DNA of 64,000 bases, taken from positions 3,789 to 67,788 of the forward strand of contig DAITAZ010000021.1 of assembly GCA_036824045.1 (NCBI GenBank). The letters are read 5' to 3'. Below are positions 61,317 to 64,000 of this stretch, piece after piece (position 1 is the stretch's first letter; each line of letters begins with the position of its first letter). The notes under the pieces are model-generated. The model saw only the letters and a list, made by a program, of their open reading frames with translations, was not told where the DNA came from and did not search any database. The translations under genes were made by a program, and so were the position numbers. This DNA comes from DAITAZ01 sp036824045 (GTDB taxonomy: Bacteria > Pseudomonadota > Gammaproteobacteria > Burkholderiales > Rhodocyclaceae).

Positions 61317-61349
61317 CCGCGGCCCCCTGCTCCGAGCAGGGGGCCGCGG
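61317..61349. repeat. 16-bp perfect inverted repeat between SDR gene and wecB
   Basis: CCGCGGCCCCCTGCTC (61317-61332) is matched by its exact complement at 61334-61349 around a single base. It lies in the 85-base gap of a same-strand operon. No T-run follows on the minus strand. Confidence 0.8.
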
Positions 61350-61372
61350 CAACCAGAGGAGTTGTGGAGCCT

Positions 61373-62416
61373 TCAGCGCCCCTGCCAGTAGAGCTCTTCC
61401 GACAGTCGCTTGCTGTCGATGTGACCCGAAAGGATGTGCAGACGGATCAGGCCGGAGTTACGGAAATCCGGATCATTGAAGCCGGCGGCACGCAAACCGG
61501 AAACCAGCCCTTCCACAGTGCTTTCCAGGGTTTCCAGGGGCTGATGGTTGGGGGCCAGGCGCTCAAACTTGCTGAAATCGACCTTATAGGAACGCTTGTC
61601 AGGTTGCGCATCCGGATTCAGTTGCACGGTAACGCCCGGCAGACACGCGGCCACGCCGTTTGCCAGATCCCGGATCTGGTAGTTCCACTGCTTGGAACCC
61701 ACATTCACCGCCACGAAATCATCCCCGTCACGCCCAACGGCCCAAGCCATCGCCCGAGACATGTCCTTCACGTGAATCAATGGGCGCCAGGGCGAGCCAT
61801 CGCTCATGATCTTGATGGACTTGGTCACCAGAGCATTGGCGACGAAGTCGTTAAGGACCAGATCCAGTCGCAGGCGCGGACTCATCCCGCAGGCAGTGGA
61901 GAAGCGCAGGCTGGTTACCTTGAACTTGCTGTCGGCCAACGATTGCAGTTTTTGTTCAGCCTGGACTTTCGAACGGGCATAGGCGGTCAGCGGATTGAGA
62001 TCGCTGGTTTCGGAACGCGCCTCGTTGCCTTCCGCCGCGCCATAAACGCTGCAGCTACCCGCAAACACGAAATGGCTGGCTCCCGCCTCCTTGGCCATGG
62101 AGGCGATCCGCAGCGCAGCAGCGCTGTTGATATCCATGGTCTGATTCTCGAAACGGTTGCCCATGGGATCATTGGAGATAGCCGCCAAGTAAACTACCGC
62201 ATCCACCCCCTTGAGCACTTCGGGTTGCAGGCGCCGGACGTCACCGAAGTACTGCACGTCGTAGTTGGATTCCGGCAACACAGGCGCGCCCACGAGGCAA
62301 TGGCCAAAGTAGGCTGTATCGAAGCCCGTCAAGGTTGCCTCCGGATAATGCGCGCGCAAAACGGGCCCAAGCACCGGGCCGATGTACCCCATGTTACCCA
62401 CCACCAGAATTTTCAT
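61373..62416 (-). CDS. NAD-dependent sugar epimerase/dehydratase (extended SDR)
   Basis: This 347-residue enzyme belongs to the extended short-chain dehydrogenases. The NAD fold begins KILVVGNMGYIGPVLGPVL, the catalytic region is VFAGSCSVYG, and YARSK gives the YxxxK pair. SLRFSTACGMSPRLRLDLVLND and the later RPLIHVKDMSRAMAWA are typical of nucleotide-sugar epimerases and reductases (landmarks LRFSTACG and PLIHVKDM). The exact substrate is not clear. It lies 33 bases after the FAD oxidoreductase and upstream of wecB, so it likely prepares a sugar for the same polysaccharide. Confidence 0.85.
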   Translation of the reverse strand: MKILVVGNMGYIGPVLGPVLRAHYPEATLTGFDTAYFGHCLVGAPVLPESNYDVQYFGDVRRLQPEVLKGVDAVVYLAAISNDPMGNRFENQTMDINSAAALRIASMAKEAGASHFVFAGSCSVYGAAEGNEARSETSDLNPLTAYARSKVQAEQKLQSLADSKFKVTSLRFSTACGMSPRLRLDLVLNDFVANALVTKSIKIMSDGSPWRPLIHVKDMSRAMAWAVGRDGDDFVAVNVGSKQWNYQIRDLANGVAACLPGVTVQLNPDAQPDKRSYKVDFSKFERLAPNHQPLETLESTVEGLVSGLRAAGFNDPDFRNSGLIRLHILSGHIDSKRLSEELYWQGR

Positions 62417-62449
62417 CCGATCTCTCCAGACAAGATTGAAGGGGCCTGA

Positions 62450-63559
62450 TCAGGCCCGAGTTATCGACGACGCCACATGCGCCCCAATGGCCAGGGAGGA
62501 GGTCAAACCCGGCGACTCAATGCCGAACAGGTTGATAACACCCTTCAAGCCATGCACATCCGAACCCTGAATCACGAAATCCGCGCTCCCCAGGTCTTTG
62601 CCCACGATCTTCGGCCGGATACCCACGTAGTCAGGCATGAGATCGTCTTCATTCACCGCGGGGAAATACCTGGCGATGGCACGGGCGAACGCTGCCCGCC
62701 GACTTTCATCCACCACATAGTTTTCCTGGTCGATCCACTCCACATCGGGGCCGAATCTGGCCCGCCCCTCCAGATCGAGCGTAAGGTGGATGCCTAGCCC
62801 CGCGGCTTCGGCAATCGGGTAGATCAGGCGGGAGAAAGGGCTGCGGCCGCGCAACTTGAAGTAGTTCCCCCGGGCCAAGTAGGCCTTGGGTACGCAGTAA
62901 CCCGGCAACCCGGCAATCCGCTCCGCCACCGCTACAGCCCCCAATCCAGCAGAGTTGATGAACCAGTCGCAGGCAAGTTCGTTGAGCGCCCCTCCGGACT
63001 GGTAGCGCACCACCGTCCCGGAACTGTCCGGCTCGACAGCCTGAACATCGCTATCCACCACCACCATCCCCCCCGCAGCCTCTAGATCAGCCTGCAGCGC
63101 GAGCATGTACTGATGGGTATCGATGATGCCGGTGTCGGGCGAACTCAAGGCGGCAACCGCATTCAGTCCGGGCTCAAGACGACGGCAATCGGACCCCGTC
63201 ATGGGCGCAATGCTGTCGACACCATTGGCACGAGCGGAAGCCATGTACTTCTCCAGGACATGAGCTTCACTCTCGGTGGTGGCGACGATCCACTTGCCAA
63301 TTCGTTTGTGGGGAATGTTCCGCGCCGCGCAGTATTCGTAAAGCTGGTGGCGGCCGTGCACGCACAGTTTTGCTTTAAGGCTGTTTACAGGGTAGTAGAT
63401 ACCCGCGTGGATCACCTCGGAATTCCGGGAGCTCACCCCTTGGCCGATCAACCGCTCGCGTTCAAGCACCACCACTTCCCGACCGGCCTCGGCCAAGGTT
63501 TTCGCGATTGCCAGCCCAACGACACCCGCTCCGACTACTACGCACTCAACTTTATCCAT
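62450..63559 (-). CDS. FAD-dependent oxidoreductase, LhgO-like
   Basis: This 369-residue protein of the DAO (D-amino-acid oxidase) superfamily resembles L-2-hydroxyglutarate dehydrogenase LhgO. The FAD fold is VVVGAGVVGLAIAKTLAEAG (residues 7-26). The flavin-site stretch SSRNSEVIHAGIYYPVNSLKAKLC mirrors LhgO (landmark NSEVIHAGIYY). RLIYPIAEAAGLGIHLTLDLEGRARFGPD (landmark GIHLTLDLEG) and the C-terminal GIESPGLTSSLAIGA are also conserved. LhgO links to central metabolism, so its place at the head of a sugar operon is unusual. The true substrate may differ. Confidence 0.82.
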   Translation of the reverse strand: MDKVECVVVGAGVVGLAIAKTLAEAGREVVVLERERLIGQGVSSRNSEVIHAGIYYPVNSLKAKLCVHGRHQLYEYCAARNIPHKRIGKWIVATTESEAHVLEKYMASARANGVDSIAPMTGSDCRRLEPGLNAVAALSSPDTGIIDTHQYMLALQADLEAAGGMVVVDSDVQAVEPDSSGTVVRYQSGGALNELACDWFINSAGLGAVAVAERIAGLPGYCVPKAYLARGNYFKLRGRSPFSRLIYPIAEAAGLGIHLTLDLEGRARFGPDVEWIDQENYVVDESRRAAFARAIARYFPAVNEDDLMPDYVGIRPKIVGKDLGSADFVIQGSDVHGLKGVINLFGIESPGLTSSLAIGAHVASSITRA

Positions 63560-63911
63560 TATCTGACACCACGCCCGTTCGAAGAGAACTGCTCAGCCCT
63601 TTCGGGCATTGCTCACCACAGCTCGGGATCAAGCCACCGTTCTTGCCGGGAACAGAATGCCCAGACAGACTACTGTGGGTTTGAGCATCGGCAAACGGGA
63701 GTAACAACTTAAGAAAAACCGGTACAACGAGGCGAAACCAAAGGTTTCAAAGAGGACACAACTCTGACGACTTCCTGCAAGGGCGTCGAGGGCAAACATC
63801 ACAACTGGAGCATAGCGCGAACGAGGATCCTGCTTGGCTAAACACCTGCAAACAAGTGCTTCAGCATTCGCCCTTTGGGCCCATGCTGCGCAATAACACC
63901 CAGACAAAAGC
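63560..63911. other. Leader/intergenic region ahead of the sugar operon
   Basis: About 350 bases between the FAD gene start and the tRNA terminator look lower in GC than the neighbours. I see no gene, RNA or clear promoter pair. A 97-codon open frame on the minus strand (63629-63922) starts inside the tRNA terminator and resembles no family. Confidence 0.5.
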
Positions 63912-63941
63912 AAAACGGCCACCTGATCAGGTGGCCGTTTT
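63912..63941 (-). terminator. Terminator of the tRNA-fMet transcript
   Basis: AAAACGGCCACCTGA (63912-63926) is followed directly by its exact complement (63927-63941). The minus strand continues with TTTTGCTTTTG. It lies ten bases past the tRNA CCA end. Confidence 0.9.
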
Positions 63942-63951
63942 GCTTGAAACT

Positions 63952-64000
63952 TGGTTGCGGGGGAAGGATTTGAACCTTCGACCTTCGGGTTATGAGCCCG
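63952..64000 (-). tRNA. Initiator tRNA-fMet (CAU), 5' part outside window
   Basis: The visible 49 bases are the 3' portion ending in an encoded CCA. The anticodon arm reads CGGGCTCATAACCCG, giving anticodon CAU between three G-C pairs, the mark of initiator tRNA. The T-loop GTTCAAATC and the acceptor end CCCCGCAACCA also match E. coli tRNA-fMet. About 28 bases are missing beyond the window edge. Confidence 0.93.

Noticed and set aside
63629..63922. 97-codon minus-strand frame before the FAD gene.
   Set aside because: Its start lies in the tRNA terminator, no ribosome site is seen and the product resembles nothing; the region is probably a leader.

Overview
The window is about 64 kb of GC-rich, gene-dense chromosome from a betaproteobacterium. 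The evidence is gene order: trpF-trpB-trpA-accD-folC-dedD-cvpA-purF-metZ, leuC-entericidin-leuD-leuB-asd-fimV-truA, hrcA/hemH next to trxC-grpE-dnaK-dnaJ, and trxA-rho-rpmE. The cytochrome c', the FNR/DNR-type regulator and the DUF2322 protein fit a respiratory, probably denitrification-capable member of the Rhodocyclales or Nitrosomonadales. That placement below class is inference. I see no insertion sequence, prophage, CRISPR array or integrated element; nearly everything is core genome.

Layout. 1-5.6 kb (minus strand): a truncated MFS transporter, a cytochrome c' gene with an FNR/DNR-type box upstream, DUF2322-purB, and mnmA overlapping a periplasmic transglutaminase-like protein and a Nudix hydrolase. 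5.9-13.3 kb (mostly plus): the heat-shock block hrcA-hemH, an opposing AP2-repeat protein, then trxC, grpE, dnaK and dnaJ, with two sigma-32-type promoters. 13.3-15.5 kb (minus): an FNR-family regulator and cysS. 15.6-18.0 kb (plus): a TPR protein, two cyclophilins and lpxH. 18.1-36.0 kb (minus): a long biosynthetic block. Read in transcription order it runs leuC, an entericidin-like lipoprotein, leuD, leuB, asd, fimV, a membrane protein, truA, trpF, trpB, trpA, accD, folC, dedD, cvpA, purF and metZ, with many 4-base start/stop overlaps. 36.1-50.8 kb (minus): an M48 lipoprotein, an MFS carrier, ydcH, aroC, ilvB-ilvN with their own attenuator, fadD, a CBS protein, the AddB/AddA pair and fdxA. 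51.1-57.9 kb (mostly plus): trxA, rho, rpmE, an ArnT-like glycosyltransferase, orn (minus), an M48 CAAX-type protease and rsgA. 58.0-63.6 kb (minus): a nucleotide-sugar operon (FAD oxidoreductase, SDR epimerase, wecB, gmd, fcl). The window ends inside an initiator tRNA-fMet gene on the minus strand.

The most notable find is a complete-looking attenuator ahead of ilvBN. It has a candidate promoter, a 29-codon leader peptide packed with valine (six of seven Val codons are GTA) and leucine, an 8-bp antiterminator pairing that uses the last leader codons, and an 11-bp GC-rich terminator with a T-rich tail. It parallels the enterobacterial ivbL-ilvBN system and goes with an IlvB/IlvN pair that resembles the E. 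coli isozyme I. Other points worth a look are the FNR/DNR box upstream of the cytochrome c' gene together with an FNR-family regulator that lacks one cluster cysteine, the tandem AP2-repeat protein with a histone-like tail and a palindrome in its promoter, the unassigned exported Cys-His-Asp protein, and the 42-residue lipoprotein gene inside the leu operon.
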